The notes: generated by a model from the sequence alone, not told the origin. DNA of 37,768 nucleotides from Candidatus Jettenia ecosi (GCA_005524015.1 SULG01000027.1:1-37768); one strand, 5' to 3'; positions 1-8,122 are shown, counted from the first letter of the stretch. Numbers and translations are program-made.

Positions 1-5
1 TAATG

Positions 6-205
6 TTTAGGAAATTCAAGGTTTTTCATTATGCCGTTAACATATCCCTAATTCCAATTGTAGAGACGTAAGATTTTACGTCTCTACAGGGAAATGAGCC
101 CACCCCTACCCCTCCCAAGAGGGGAATAGAAAAATCCCCTCTTGGGAGGGGTAGGGGTGGGTAAAAATTCGTTGGGTTTTGTCTTTTAAAACTCAACCTA
201 ATTAA
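6..205 (+). repeat. MITE-like repeat element, copy A, with a nested palindrome
   Basis: The flanks of this stretch (TTTAGGAAATTCAA near position 6, and TTTTGTCTTTTAAAAC near 178) match the reverse complement of 15463-15636 at both ends and in the central hairpin. The central hairpin at 99-161 has arms built from CCCACCCCTACCCCTCCC and its complement. Compared with the second copy, about 55 bases (44-98) are extra between GTTAAC and CCCACCCC; they contain a separate palindrome at 60-87. No ORF is present, so it would be non-autonomous. The element is seen directly; mobility is inferred. Confidence 0.7.
60..87. repeat. Short palindromic repeat, GTAGAGACG family
   Basis: A near-perfect palindrome with arms GTAGAGACGTAA / TTACGTCTCTAC. 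Related copies lie at 1164-1191, 25541-25568 and 36648-36675, with a degenerate one near 36352. All are intergenic. This copy lies within the larger element 6-205. Confidence 0.8.
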
Positions 206-384
206 ACGTAAATAGAAAAAGAATAACAGGGGAGCATTTCTCTTTAAGTTATCTATAGGTTATTAGAGAAGGCCTACAGGAGGAACGGTCCTCCGGGTCA
301 TCTCCACCTTCTATCCATACCACCCGGATGGAGGGGTGTAAGTGAGCAGAATATCCAGAAACATAACATGGTGTATAAACTCTT
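206..384 (+). other. Leader region upstream of the HAD gene with possible RNA structure
   Basis: No ORF is supported here. Two small complementary pairs are visible: GGAGGAACGGTCCTCC near 280-296, and CCGGGT near 296 facing ACCCGG near 323. They could fold in a 5' leader of the downstream gene. I do not recognise a known riboswitch class. Confidence 0.25.
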
Positions 385-1038
385 ATGCAAGCAATACTAT
401 TTGACATGGATGGAGTACTTGTTGACTCTATGCCTTATCACGCAGAATCTTGGGATATGATACTAAAGACTGTTGGTATCACTATTGAGAAAAAATTGAT
501 TTACGAGCTTGAAGGTGCAAATTCCCGACAGGTGATTGATACCATATTCAGACAATCCTGCCGCATCCCTACCGATGAAGAAATACAAGAGATTACCCGT
601 AAAAAGTTAGAGATATTTGAGCGGATAGCACAGGTGAAACCCTTCGATGGTATACAGGAGTTCCTTGAGACAGTAAAATCAAAGTATAAGCTTGCCGTCG
701 TTTCAGGTTCTCACCGTCGGACGGTAAAGAAAACAGTAGATACCTTCTTCCCGGATACTTTTGAGGTGGTTATTGACGGGGAAGAAACCAAAATAAGTAA
801 ACCGTCGCCAGAACCTTATCTTATTGCCGTCCGGAAACTTCACATACCGAAGGATCATTGCCTTGTTGTCGAAAATGCCCCTCTTGGCATACGGTCGGCA
901 AAGAGCGCAGGCCTGCGATGTATTGCTATTACCACCTACCTTGGCAGGGAGTATCTGAAAGAGGCAGACTGGATTGCAGACAATCACCGGGAGATGATAG
1001 CCTATATCCAGAGTGGAACAGCAAACTTTTCCCTCTGA
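385..1038 (+). CDS. HAD-superfamily hydrolase, beta-phosphoglucomutase/phosphatase-like
   Basis: A 217-residue soluble protein of the HAD superfamily, subfamily I, probably a cytoplasmic phosphatase or phosphomutase for a small phosphorylated metabolite. Motif I is DMDGVLVDS (residues 7-15, with the nucleophile and general acid Asp). A helical cap domain follows at roughly 17-85. Motif II is VVSGSHRRT around 105-113, motif III the Lys of KPSPEPY around 139, and motif IV lies in VVENAPLGI around 160-168. In motif IV the common Glu-Asp pair reads Glu-Asn, a variant I also recall from related uncharacterised HADs. The ATG at 385 has no strong ribosome-binding site. The gene stands alone between repeat-rich regions, so the substrate cannot be inferred from context. 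Confidence 0.85.
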   Translation: MQAILFDMDGVLVDSMPYHAESWDMILKTVGITIEKKLIYELEGANSRQVIDTIFRQSCRIPTDEEIQEITRKKLEIFERIAQVKPFDGIQEFLETVKSKYKLAVVSGSHRRTVKKTVDTFFPDTFEVVIDGEETKISKPSPEPYLIAVRKLHIPKDHCLVVENAPLGIRSAKSAGLRCIAITTYLGREYLKEADWIADNHREMIAYIQSGTANFSL

Positions 1039-1126
1039 AAAGCTTATCTTTACTCAACCTAATGTACAGGAATTCAGTTACGCAGGGTAATCTTTTAGGG
1101 TTGCCATCCCTGATCGCTTATTCAGG

Positions 1127-1156
1127 CAGGGGAGCAAGGCTAAAGCCTTGCCCTAC
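1127..1156. repeat. Palindromic repeat, CAAGGC family
   Basis: Inverted repeat with arms GGGGAGCAAGGC and GCCTTGCCCTAC around TAAA, just after the HAD gene. It could also act as a 3' stem-loop. The next palindrome follows eight bases later. Confidence 0.6.
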
Positions 1157-1163
1157 GTTTAAT

Positions 1164-1191
1164 GGAGAGACGCAAAATCTTGCGTCTCTCC
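1164..1191. repeat. Short palindromic repeat, GTAGAGACG family
   Basis: Arms GGAGAGACGCAA and TTGCGTCTCTCC form a near-perfect palindrome of the same family as the copies at 60-87, 25541-25568 and 36648-36675. Confidence 0.75.
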
Positions 1192-1264
1192 AGGTTTGTG
1201 CCCATCTGAAAGGAAGAAAAGGTAAAAATCTCTTTTATAAATACCTGCTATTTCGGATCAGCTC

Positions 1265-1618
1265 TTATTCACTGCCTTCCGGCACATAGATTACCTTTCC
1301 ATCTTTTAATCTATATGCTATCCCCAGACGGGTGCCTTCGCCCTGTACACTCTTATCGGTAACTTTTTCAACCTTTACCTGCTTTCCCTTTTTCGTAACA
1401 ATCTCTATCTGACCATTGTCATTTTTCCTCACCATCGTAATCTCTGTTTTCGGAGAAAGAAGATCAAGCAGGCTGTATGCGCTGATTAACGCCCCGATAA
1501 GACCCACAATAAACACAACTCCAACATCAAAAAGATTCGCCACGCCTGACAGGGGATCTTCCTGATGGAGGTCAACTTCCTTTCCGATAACCCTGCGTCT
1601 CTTTTTCAGATATCTCAT
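1265..1618 (-). CDS. DUF2149-family membrane protein (HmuV-like)
   Basis: A 117-residue protein with a basic N-terminus (MRYLKKRRRV), one transmembrane segment at about residues 30-50 (GVVFIVGLIGALISAYSLLD), and a C-terminal extracytoplasmic domain ending EGTRLGIAYRLKDGKVIYV. Length, topology and the DPLSGVANLFDVG motif before the membrane helix fit DUF2149. Proteins of this family sit beside CobN-like chelatases and MotA/TolQ/ExbB-type proteins, for example as HmuV in the Bacteroidetes haem operon. The single-helix topology resembles ExbD/TolR, so a stator-partner role with the upstream gene is plausible but inferred. It lies 159 bases after the ExbB-like gene, on the same strand, and is the last gene of the cobalamin region. 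Confidence 0.75.
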   Translation of the reverse strand: MRYLKKRRRVIGKEVDLHQEDPLSGVANLFDVGVVFIVGLIGALISAYSLLDLLSPKTEITMVRKNDNGQIEIVTKKGKQVKVEKVTDKSVQGEGTRLGIAYRLKDGKVIYVPEGSE

Positions 1619-1777
1619 TTTTGCAATTTAGTTCGCCGCAGAGATACAGAGGACACGGAGAAATGAAGAGATCTGGGAGATGGGAGGCTGGAAGGTTAAA
1701 AATTTCTTAGCCTCTCATTTTCCCAACTTCTTATCTTCTGGTTTTTTCTCTGTACCCTCTCTGTTCTCTGTGACTAA

Positions 1778-2431
1778 CTACTCCTCATCTTTCATAATAC
1801 ATTCCGTAAAATACTCAAGATTCTTTATATCTTCATGGATCCACCTATTTTTTACCGTAGAAAGAAAATAAGCGGTAATTCCAATTGCTAACCCCACGAC
1901 AGTTGTGGTAAAGGCAATGGTAATATTACTTGAAAGTTTCTCAAGATCGCCCTGCGATAATGCTGATAAAGCAGGTCCCATAGGAATTATCGTTCCCATC
2001 AGCCCAAGAGCAGGCCCTGCACGGATCATGAGCCGAAGCTTATCCAGACTTCTGGTCATTTTTTGTTCCTTACTTTGCAAGAGGTATTCAACACGGGTCT
2101 CTTTGCCACTTTTACTCTTTTTTAATTCACCGGCAAGTTCCTTAAAATATTCCCTAAAATACCATAGCATCTCTGGTATTTCCTGAAGTCTTAATTGTAG
2201 AATAGGGTCGTCAGAAAATACAGCCCGTTGCGACGATAGCATGAAAGATTCTATAAACTCTTTTACATCTTGCCTGCGGGCATGCTTCCTTCGTTCTAAA
2301 TATTCAGAAACAAAACCGCCTGTGGTTATAATTACCCAAATGAAAAAGACAATCAATAAAATCATAACGGGATAGAGCATCGCTGATGAAAGAATAGAGA
2401 GAATGTTTTGTGCCAGGTTGAGAAAATTCAT
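1778..2431 (-). CDS. MotA/TolQ/ExbB-type proton channel family protein (HmuU-like)
   Basis: A 217-residue inner-membrane protein. The first membrane segment is at about residues 13-38, a charged cytoplasmic stretch follows (about 45-135), and two further segments lie at about 137-158 and 172-193. The family signature lies in GPALGLMGTIIPMGPAL around 139-155, followed by an ITIAFTTTVVGLAIG-type third helix. Such proteins assemble as proton-conducting stators that energise a partner across the periplasm. Here the partner is probably DUF2149 downstream rather than ExbD. An AAGGAT ribosome-binding site precedes the ATG. The gene follows the CobN-like chelatase on the same strand, but 629 bases of repeats lie between them, so cotranscription is uncertain. 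Confidence 0.85.
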   Translation of the reverse strand: MNFLNLAQNILSILSSAMLYPVMILLIVFFIWVIITTGGFVSEYLERRKHARRQDVKEFIESFMLSSQRAVFSDDPILQLRLQEIPEMLWYFREYFKELAGELKKSKSGKETRVEYLLQSKEQKMTRSLDKLRLMIRAGPALGLMGTIIPMGPALSALSQGDLEKLSSNITIAFTTTVVGLAIGITAYFLSTVKNRWIHEDIKNLEYFTECIMKDEE

Positions 2432-2469
2432 AGTTCATTATCCTTAATGTAATAGTTTACTGTCTTTCT

Positions 2470-2502
2470 AATCCCCCTTGATCCCCCTTTAAAAAAGGGG
2501 GA
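2470..2502. repeat. C-rich palindromic repeat (AATCCCCCTTGATCCCCC family)
   Basis: Reads AATCCCCCTTGATCCCCC then TTTAAAAAAGGGGGA, forming a stem of C5TTT with AAAG5. Further copies are near 7413, 7617, 20143, 20509, 24488, 24620, 28171 and 28320, and two lie inside the cobN-like gene. Confidence 0.8.
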
Positions 2503-2514
2503 GATACGGGGTGG

Positions 2515-2539
2515 CACGGACAAGCTATGCTTGTCCGTG
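2515..2539. repeat. Palindromic repeat, CACGGACAAGC family
   Basis: Arms CACGGACAAGC and GCTTGTCCGTG around a three-base loop, followed by a T tract. Related hairpins occur at 20364-20388 and 20423-20449. With the T run it could terminate plus-strand transcripts, but no plus-strand gene ends here. Confidence 0.65.
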
Positions 2540-2687
2540 TTTTTGTAATACCGCTTCATGTTTTTTCCCTTGCAATGATTAGGCTTAAGTACCAAATCAT
2601 AAGTTTTTGTACCTGTGTTTATCAGGGAAAGACATTTTCCCCGCATCAAGCTCAGTACAATTGGCGTATAAGCATCTTGCCAGGAGC

Positions 2688-2941
2688 ATCTTGTTCCCCC
2701 AAACTCTCAGACTGGGTCAAATGAGCCTTTAACCGCATTTTCTATACAGTACATTGTAGTGTATAAATTAATAAGTCTATATATGAACAAAAAATGTCCA
2801 TTTGACCCAGTCTGTCTGTTTGGGAACACAATTGCCTCGAAACTCTGTTTCGAGTTTCATCGGGAAACAGAGTTTCCCGTATACGCGTGTTCCCAAACCA
2901 TGTCCTCATGTAAATGGGGAAGAGTTTGGGAACAAGATGGA
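2688..2941. repeat. Nested inverted repeats, possible MITE
   Basis: Outer arms: CATCTTGTTCCCCCAAACTC near 2688 and its imperfect complement GAGTTTGGGAACAAGATG near 2924. Inner arms: AGACTGGGTCAAATG near 2707 and CATTTGACCCAGTCT near 2797. A further hairpin pair, AAACTCTGTTTCGAGTTT and GGGAAACAGAGTTTCCC, lies between 2840 and 2880. No ORF is encoded. Confidence 0.6.
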
Positions 2942-3060
2942 TATCCCAAAGCTCCCTGTATAAGAAAGTAAAGAAAATGTGTTTCGCTCATAATGAAAAC
3001 GATACAAAGATTTGTTGTCAGCTACCTATCTTTAGCCTGATACCTAAACGGCGAACCCCA

Positions 3061-6000
3061 TTAAAATCTCTTCCTTACCCATCCATAAAAAAAGAAACCG
3101 ATGCATCCTAATGCTATTATCATAGCAAACCACGGCTTATTCGGTGCATCTCCGGAAGAGGATATGCTGCGACGTGCCTCTCCTGTATCTTCACCGGCCT
3201 TTACCCCCTCCATCTCGAATCCATTCACAACTTCTGTCTTTCCGTCTAAAGATACCTCCGTCTCTCCTTGTTCTCCTAAATCTTCTAATTCCCTTTTATC
3301 TTCTCTTCCTAACGCCCCTAATCCCCCTTCCCCCCTTTCACTAAAGGGGGGTAATGGGGGATTACTAAAGGAGGGTAAGGGGGGTAACGGGGAATGAGAA
3401 GAGGAGGGATCAGGAGGATTAACTGAAGATGAGGGGTATAAAGAAGGAACCATCTGTTCGGCTTTACTCAATTGTGGTACCTGAGACTGAACAAGCTTAT
3501 TCATCTCTGCCTCCCGCTCATTGAGTGTTTTCCCTGTAGCGGTTTTTAAAACCTCAGCATATTGAGCCAGGATTTCAGGATTTATAAGACCCGATGCACT
3601 CAAAACGTCCATTGCATAGTGTTGAAAAGCCGGATTATTGCAGGTATGCTCACAACAGGATACACCATGCTCTAGTACCGTTTCCATATATTCCTTCGCC
3701 AGGGTTTGTTTTACCTCTTCCGCGGGATGCCAATAATCCTTCCGTACAGCCTCCAGCATGCGGGCGGTAAGGGCCTGATAAGCATAGGGGTTTTTCTTGC
3801 CGAAAAATTCTTTTAAATCCATCCCGTATTTATCTTCGACGTAGACTTCAAATGTCTGTTCCCAACGGGCATTATCTATTGTTTCAGGTACGGTGACCTG
3901 CCAGCCCCACATGTTCTCAACAAATTCAGACATCTTATTGGCCCCTTCAAATCCCTCCTGTTTCATCCCCTCAATCCATTCGGGATTCAAGTAGCGGGAC
4001 CGCAACTCCATACCCATCATTCTATCAATCGGCGTCATCTCCGGCTTTGCCGGGTTCATGATATTTGTAACGACCAGACCAGGGGATTTTCCATCCAGTT
4101 CCCGAATTGCTGCAGCAAGCCCCCCGGCGTACATATAAAAGTCATCATTATCAAGTGTCCCGTAAACATTGGTAGAACGGCTGTGGATTACCATCCTGGT
4201 TCCACTCAATACCATCTTATAGACCTCTTCCATTGGCTCTCCCCACAAACCGTTTCCATAACCATGGCTCATTCGTTTCAGATACTCCTCTGCCACCACG
4301 GAATCATCCTCCCAGGTTCCGCTTGCACTTACAATTCGTGAGACATTCAAATCGTAACGACCGGGTGCTTCATCAAAGATCCTTATGGCAGCATATTGTT
4401 CAGCCTTCTTTTGAGACCAGCCTTGTTGAACCAGTTTCCCGGTTAGTTCCATGATATGTTGCCGGACCAGATTATCCTCTTCATCAAGCTTCTTTACCAG
4501 TTGAACGGCCTGATCGATGTAGTGAGTCAACTGCCCAAACATCTCTTCTGCTGCAGAGGAGACGACGATATCGATTCGCGGACGGCCTAACTCTTCTTTT
4601 GGTATAACCTTGATTCCTGTTACCTTTCCCCACTCATTCCAGATGGGCTCAACTCCCAGTAAATAGAGTATCTGGGATTCCAGTATACCTTCGTGACGTA
4701 TCGTCTCTGTGCCCCATATAACAAATGACAGTTTTTCGGGATAGCTACCATGGTGTTTCGCCCGATACGTCTCAAGCAGTTCTTTGGTTAATTTTACACC
4801 TACCTGCCATGCCTCTTTTTTTGGAATCTTTTCGGGATTAAAGGCATAAAAGTTTTTCCCCGTCGGTAAAGAGTCCGGGTTCCTTACAGGGTCATTTCCT
4901 GTCCCGGTCGTGATAAATTGTCCATTCATAGACTTCATCATGCCGGACAGCTCACGCTTCGCGCCTTCCTGAATATTTTTATCTAACTCAACGGCAGAGA
5001 TATCTTTCATAACTTCCTGTATCGCCTGAATGGTGGACGAACGAAGGGGTTCATCAGGCGCATTGCCAAAGGTATGCAGTCCATATGGCATGTTCAACTG
5101 TTTCATTTCTTTAAGAAATTCTTCAATCTCGTGAATAACCTCATGGTCAAATTTGCGGGAATTGCTTCCCGCCTCATAATTATTTCTTGTTTCATCATGG
5201 GTAATCTCCCCTAATCCCCCTTTAGGAAAGGGGGAGCTGTTGGTATCTCCCTGCGCCAGGTATTCACTGATATTTATATCCTTATCAAGCCCTAAGTCTT
5301 TTACTTTTTTTATGATATTTTCCTGGTACTGCCCTGCATGCCCGGCGCCCTGTTCAAGGGCCTGATCATGGCTGCTTATCATCTCTTCAAGCTCAGCATA
5401 TTCATGATACAGTCCTCCCTTTTTTAAGGGTGGAATCATATGGTCTACGATAACTGCCGAGCCTCTTCGTTTCGCAACAAGCCCCTCGCCAACATCATCT
5501 ACAATATAAGGGTAAATTACCGGCAAATTCTGAATCAACGCCTCCGGCGCATCATCCCCCGAAAGACCACCACTTTTTCCTGGCAGCCATTCATGCGTAC
5601 CGTGAGTGCCAAAATGAATAACGGCATCAACGCCAAAACCGTACTTCAGCCATGCATAAACCCCCACGTATTGATGGTGCGGGGACAGATCTTCGCTGTG
5701 AAACATGGACTCGGTATCCTCCATCCAACCCCTTACGGGCTGTGGCAGGATAACTACATTCCCATGCCTTACCGCAGGGATAACCATATACTTTTTCTTC
5801 TGTTTCGGATCGGTCCATATCATAACATTTGATGTTTCAACCGGCCCCCAATCCGCGGTAACCTCTTTGATAAAATTTACCGGCAAATTTCTGGTCCACT
5901 TCCCGTAATCTTCCAGTGGCAGCAATACGCACTTCCCATACTTTACCATTTCATCAAGTTCTCCCGGCGCCCAATTCCCAATGTTTCTCCCGTATCTCAG

Positions 6001-7332
6001 GGAATTTTCAAGGAGTATTTCTTCATCAATTGCTTCAGTACCAATATCATATCCTTCATCCTTCATCCTCTTTAAGACAGTGTCAATACTGGCAAAAACA
6101 TTCAAATAGCTGGCGCCAATGTGCTGTTTTCCTGGCGGATAATTCCAGTAGAATATCGCTATCTTTTTCTCCCTGTTACTTTTTTCCTGCAAATTGATCC
6201 AGGCACGTATGCGATTAACAGCCCGGTTAATACGTTCCGGTATAGGCTTTCGCTCCTCAGCAAAGAAACCCGTTTCATCATCCTTTTCACGGATACGGTA
6301 CGAAACAACGGTAGGCTGAATAAGCCCCGCAATCTCAGGAATTGCCAACTGCCAGCTTACTTCCAAAGAGCTCAGACCTTCGGGGTCGTTCTCCCATGTC
6401 TTCCCGTCCTTCCCATACAGCGTAATTAAATTGATTATTGGTACTCCGCATTTTTCCAGCGAATTCACAGCCTTGAAATCTGAAAAGCGGAATAAAAAAG
6501 AGAGTATACCGGCAACCCTCGGAGCCCCATCAGAATTTACCAGAAGTCTCTCAACTGCGGCCCCTTCGGGATACCCGAACGCTACAAAGGCATTCAATCC
6601 TTTTTCCTCAAGAATACGGATTATATCATCCTCCACCTGATTTTGTCCCTGTTCGCAGAATGATGAATAGGTCAGGACTGCGACCCATTTTGCATCTCCC
6701 TTATAATAGCCTTTTTCCTTATACCATCTCTCGTATTCCTCAAATGTCTCAAAAAACATCCCTTGTGAGTTATGGCGATGATAGTAGCCATTTTTTAATA
6801 ACTTCTTTGGCGGCTCTGTCTTTATCCCGGAAACTCCGGCATATTTCTTCAGAGAGAATAGCAACATATTCTGGAAATTCGCTATCCCACCAGAGTCAAA
6901 ATACGAACGGAATTCTTCATCATACGTAAGCCCTAATTCGATGTACTCCTTATCTAATCCGGCTGAGTGGTTTATGGGCAATATACGCGCCCCGCGGGAA
7001 ATAGCCTTCTTAATTGCCTCCTGATCAAAACCAGCTTGTGTTGCGGTTGAAATCCGTATCCCCATAATGTCGATAACAACGACATCAGCATCTTCAATCT
7101 CATGAGGATTGAAACCGGAATCCAGATCGGTAGTGCTTATCAGCTCAAAGTCTATATAATTTTTGAGGAGCGGGTACTCTTTCCAGGTATTTTTTATTGC
7201 CTTAATAACGGTAGGAGTAAGGTAGTTTCCCACGATAAAGGTATATTTCAAAGGCCTCGTTTCTTCTGCACGAGGAGAAGGCAGGTAAGAAGTAAATATG
7301 ATAAACAGTATGAAAATTGCATATCTTCTCAT
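3061..7332 (-). CDS. cobN: Exported, membrane-anchored CobN/HmuS-family chelatase
   Basis: A 1423-residue protein of the CobN/ChlH large-subunit family, whose members insert or remove metal in tetrapyrroles. The core motif GTHGTHEWLPGKSGGLS lies at about residues 575-591, followed by the YPYIVDDVGEGLVAKRR segment typical of CobN. Unlike cytoplasmic CobN it has an N-terminal signal peptide (hydrophobic 5-18, then PSPRAEE) and a C-terminal membrane anchor near 1398-1417 followed by VRKRF. The catalytic part should therefore lie outside the cytoplasm, as in HmuS-type chelatases. A Cys cluster CCEHTC sits near residue 1223. No ChlI/ChlD or CobS/CobT ATPase genes are nearby; ExbB-like and DUF2149 genes follow instead. 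The ATG has an AAGAGGATG ribosome-binding site. Two C-rich repeats are read through in frame (about residues 700-709 and 1313-1341). Substrate, and insertion versus removal of metal, are unknown; corrinoid is suggested by the riboswitches upstream. Confidence 0.85.
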   Translation of the reverse strand: MRRYAIFILFIIFTSYLPSPRAEETRPLKYTFIVGNYLTPTVIKAIKNTWKEYPLLKNYIDFELISTTDLDSGFNPHEIEDADVVVIDIMGIRISTATQAGFDQEAIKKAISRGARILPINHSAGLDKEYIELGLTYDEEFRSYFDSGGIANFQNMLLFSLKKYAGVSGIKTEPPKKLLKNGYYHRHNSQGMFFETFEEYERWYKEKGYYKGDAKWVAVLTYSSFCEQGQNQVEDDIIRILEEKGLNAFVAFGYPEGAAVERLLVNSDGAPRVAGILSFLFRFSDFKAVNSLEKCGVPIINLITLYGKDGKTWENDPEGLSSLEVSWQLAIPEIAGLIQPTVVSYRIREKDDETGFFAEERKPIPERINRAVNRIRAWINLQEKSNREKKIAIFYWNYPPGKQHIGASYLNVFASIDTVLKRMKDEGYDIGTEAIDEEILLENSLRYGRNIGNWAPGELDEMVKYGKCVLLPLEDYGKWTRNLPVNFIKEVTADWGPVETSNVMIWTDPKQKKKYMVIPAVRHGNVVILPQPVRGWMEDTESMFHSEDLSPHHQYVGVYAWLKYGFGVDAVIHFGTHGTHEWLPGKSGGLSGDDAPEALIQNLPVIYPYIVDDVGEGLVAKRRGSAVIVDHMIPPLKKGGLYHEYAELEEMISSHDQALEQGAGHAGQYQENIIKKVKDLGLDKDINISEYLAQGDTNSSPFPKGGLGEITHDETRNNYEAGSNSRKFDHEVIHEIEEFLKEMKQLNMPYGLHTFGNAPDEPLRSSTIQAIQEVMKDISAVELDKNIQEGAKRELSGMMKSMNGQFITTGTGNDPVRNPDSLPTGKNFYAFNPEKIPKKEAWQVGVKLTKELLETYRAKHHGSYPEKLSFVIWGTETIRHEGILESQILYLLGVEPIWNEWGKVTGIKVIPKEELGRPRIDIVVSSAAEEMFGQLTHYIDQAVQLVKKLDEEDNLVRQHIMELTGKLVQQGWSQKKAEQYAAIRIFDEAPGRYDLNVSRIVSASGTWEDDSVVAEEYLKRMSHGYGNGLWGEPMEEVYKMVLSGTRMVIHSRSTNVYGTLDNDDFYMYAGGLAAAIRELDGKSPGLVVTNIMNPAKPEMTPIDRMMGMELRSRYLNPEWIEGMKQEGFEGANKMSEFVENMWGWQVTVPETIDNARWEQTFEVYVEDKYGMDLKEFFGKKNPYAYQALTARMLEAVRKDYWHPAEEVKQTLAKEYMETVLEHGVSCCEHTCNNPAFQHYAMDVLSASGLINPEILAQYAEVLKTATGKTLNEREAEMNKLVQSQVPQLSKAEQMVPSLYPSSSVNPPDPSSSHSPLPPLPSFSNPPLPPFSERGEGGLGALGREDKRELEDLGEQGETEVSLDGKTEVVNGFEMEGVKAGEDTGEARRSISSSGDAPNKPWFAMIIALGCIGFFFYGWVRKRF
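3313..3390. repeat. C-rich palindromic repeats inside the cobN-like coding sequence
   Basis: Two linked palindromes of the AATCCCCC family lie within the gene and are translated in frame as a Pro/Gly/Ser-rich linker (for example NPPLPPFSERGEGGLG, about residues 1313-1341), just before the C-terminal membrane anchor. Confidence 0.75.
5210..5235. repeat. C-rich palindromic repeat inside the cobN-like coding sequence
   Basis: Reads CCCCTAATCCCCCTTTAGG then AAAGGGGGA. On the minus strand it is translated in frame as SSPFPKGGLGE at about residues 699-709, in a linker between the CobN core and a helical segment. Confidence 0.8.
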
Positions 7333-7726
7333 TGATCAGCATCCTCTTAAAAGGTTACCGGTTAGCGGTCATTGCAAGCAAGTGAACCAAAGTCCAGAGT
7401 AAAGCAAAGGGATAATCCCCCTTAATCCCCCTTTAAAAAAGGGGGAAAATTTCCTCTTCTAAAGGGATAGAGGAATTAAAGAGTTATGGATTCCCTTTTT
7501 TATTTCCCCTCTTTTATACTCTCCCTTCTTCTGTTTCTCTCTTGTATTTCCCCCTCTTGCATTTTCCCCTTCTCTAAAACACTCACGCGTTTCCCTTTTC
7601 TAAAACACTCACACATTTCTCCCTTTTTTAAAGGGGGATCAAGGGGGATTAAGGTACTTCCATTGTTTCTCCATAGCGATGGACATAATAGTACCTTTTG
7701 GACATCTCTTTGCATCCCTATTGACA
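7333..7726. other. 394-base gene-free gap with two C-rich repeats
   Basis: The gap separates the DUF4430 gene from the cobN-like gene on the same strand. Palindromes of the AATCCCCC family lie at about 7413-7447 and 7617-7652 in opposite orientations, with pyrimidine-rich low-complexity sequence between. I see no gene or clear promoter. Confidence 0.65.
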
Positions 7727-8122
7727 TTATTCACAAACTTCCTTATTTACCATGCGGGAGCAAACATCCTTTGTGTATTCCCATCTCATACGGTCACCCT
7801 CATTGAGAACACAGGTATTTGCAAAGGATGTCGCATGTTTACCGTTGATATGGTAATACCATACTTTGTTGCCAGCTTGCCCCTTTACCTTATCAATAGA
7901 GGTAACTAAAAAATATTCACCCTTTTGTTGTGTTTCTACCTTTGCAACAGATTGAAGCGCCTCCAGCACGGTAATACCTTGTTTCCATGGTATTTCTACC
8001 TCGAGATTCTGATGTAATCCTCCATAATCAATCTCTATCATTACATTTCGATGAGCACAAAATGCCGTTGATAAAAAAATGAAAAAGATAAAACTTCCTG
8101 CTACTCTACCGAAGTGTTTCAT
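7727..8122 (-). CDS. Secreted DUF4430 (transcobalamin-like domain) protein
   Basis: A 131-residue protein from the ATG at 8122, which has a strong AAAGGAGG ribosome-binding site 16 bases after the receptor stop codon; upstream in-frame starts would overlap the receptor. A signal peptide (MKHFGRVAGSFIFFIFLSTA, cleavage near AFCAH) is followed by one small domain. The pattern GNKVWYYHINGKHA ... LNEGDRMRWEYT is the DUF4430 signature, the fold shared with the C-terminal domain of transcobalamin and intrinsic factor. It probably acts in the periplasm or at the cell surface as a corrinoid-binding protein handing ligand to or from the TonB-dependent receptor. Two Cys near the C-terminus and one before it could form a disulfide. 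The ligand is inferred from family and context. Confidence 0.8.
   Translation of the reverse strand: MKHFGRVAGSFIFFIFLSTAFCAHRNVMIEIDYGGLHQNLEVEIPWKQGITVLEALQSVAKVETQQKGEYFLVTSIDKVKGQAGNKVWYYHINGKHATSFANTCVLNEGDRMRWEYTKDVCSRMVNKEVCE

Larger units (their letters stand above)
2432..3060. other. 629-base gene-free region filled with repeats
   Basis: No credible gene. It holds a C-rich palindrome (2470-2502), a CACGGACAAGC hairpin (2515-2539) and a nested set of inverted repeats (2688-2941). Short ORFs here are composed of repeat sequence. Confidence 0.7.

Noticed and set aside
858..1289. Plus-strand ORF of 143 codons overlapping the HAD gene
   Set aside because: Out-of-frame shadow of the HAD gene that continues through two palindromic repeats and into the DUF2149 gene on the other strand.
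2428..2649. Minus-strand ORF of 73 codons before the ExbB-like gene
   Set aside because: Built mainly of the CACGGACAAGC hairpin and C-rich repeat (ISPFFKGGSRGIRK is the repeat translated).
3061..7332. Cytoplasmic aerobic CobN cobaltochelatase
   Set aside because: Signal peptide, C-terminal anchor, and absence of CobS/CobT argue against the classical cytoplasmic enzyme; the exported HmuS-like form is preferred.
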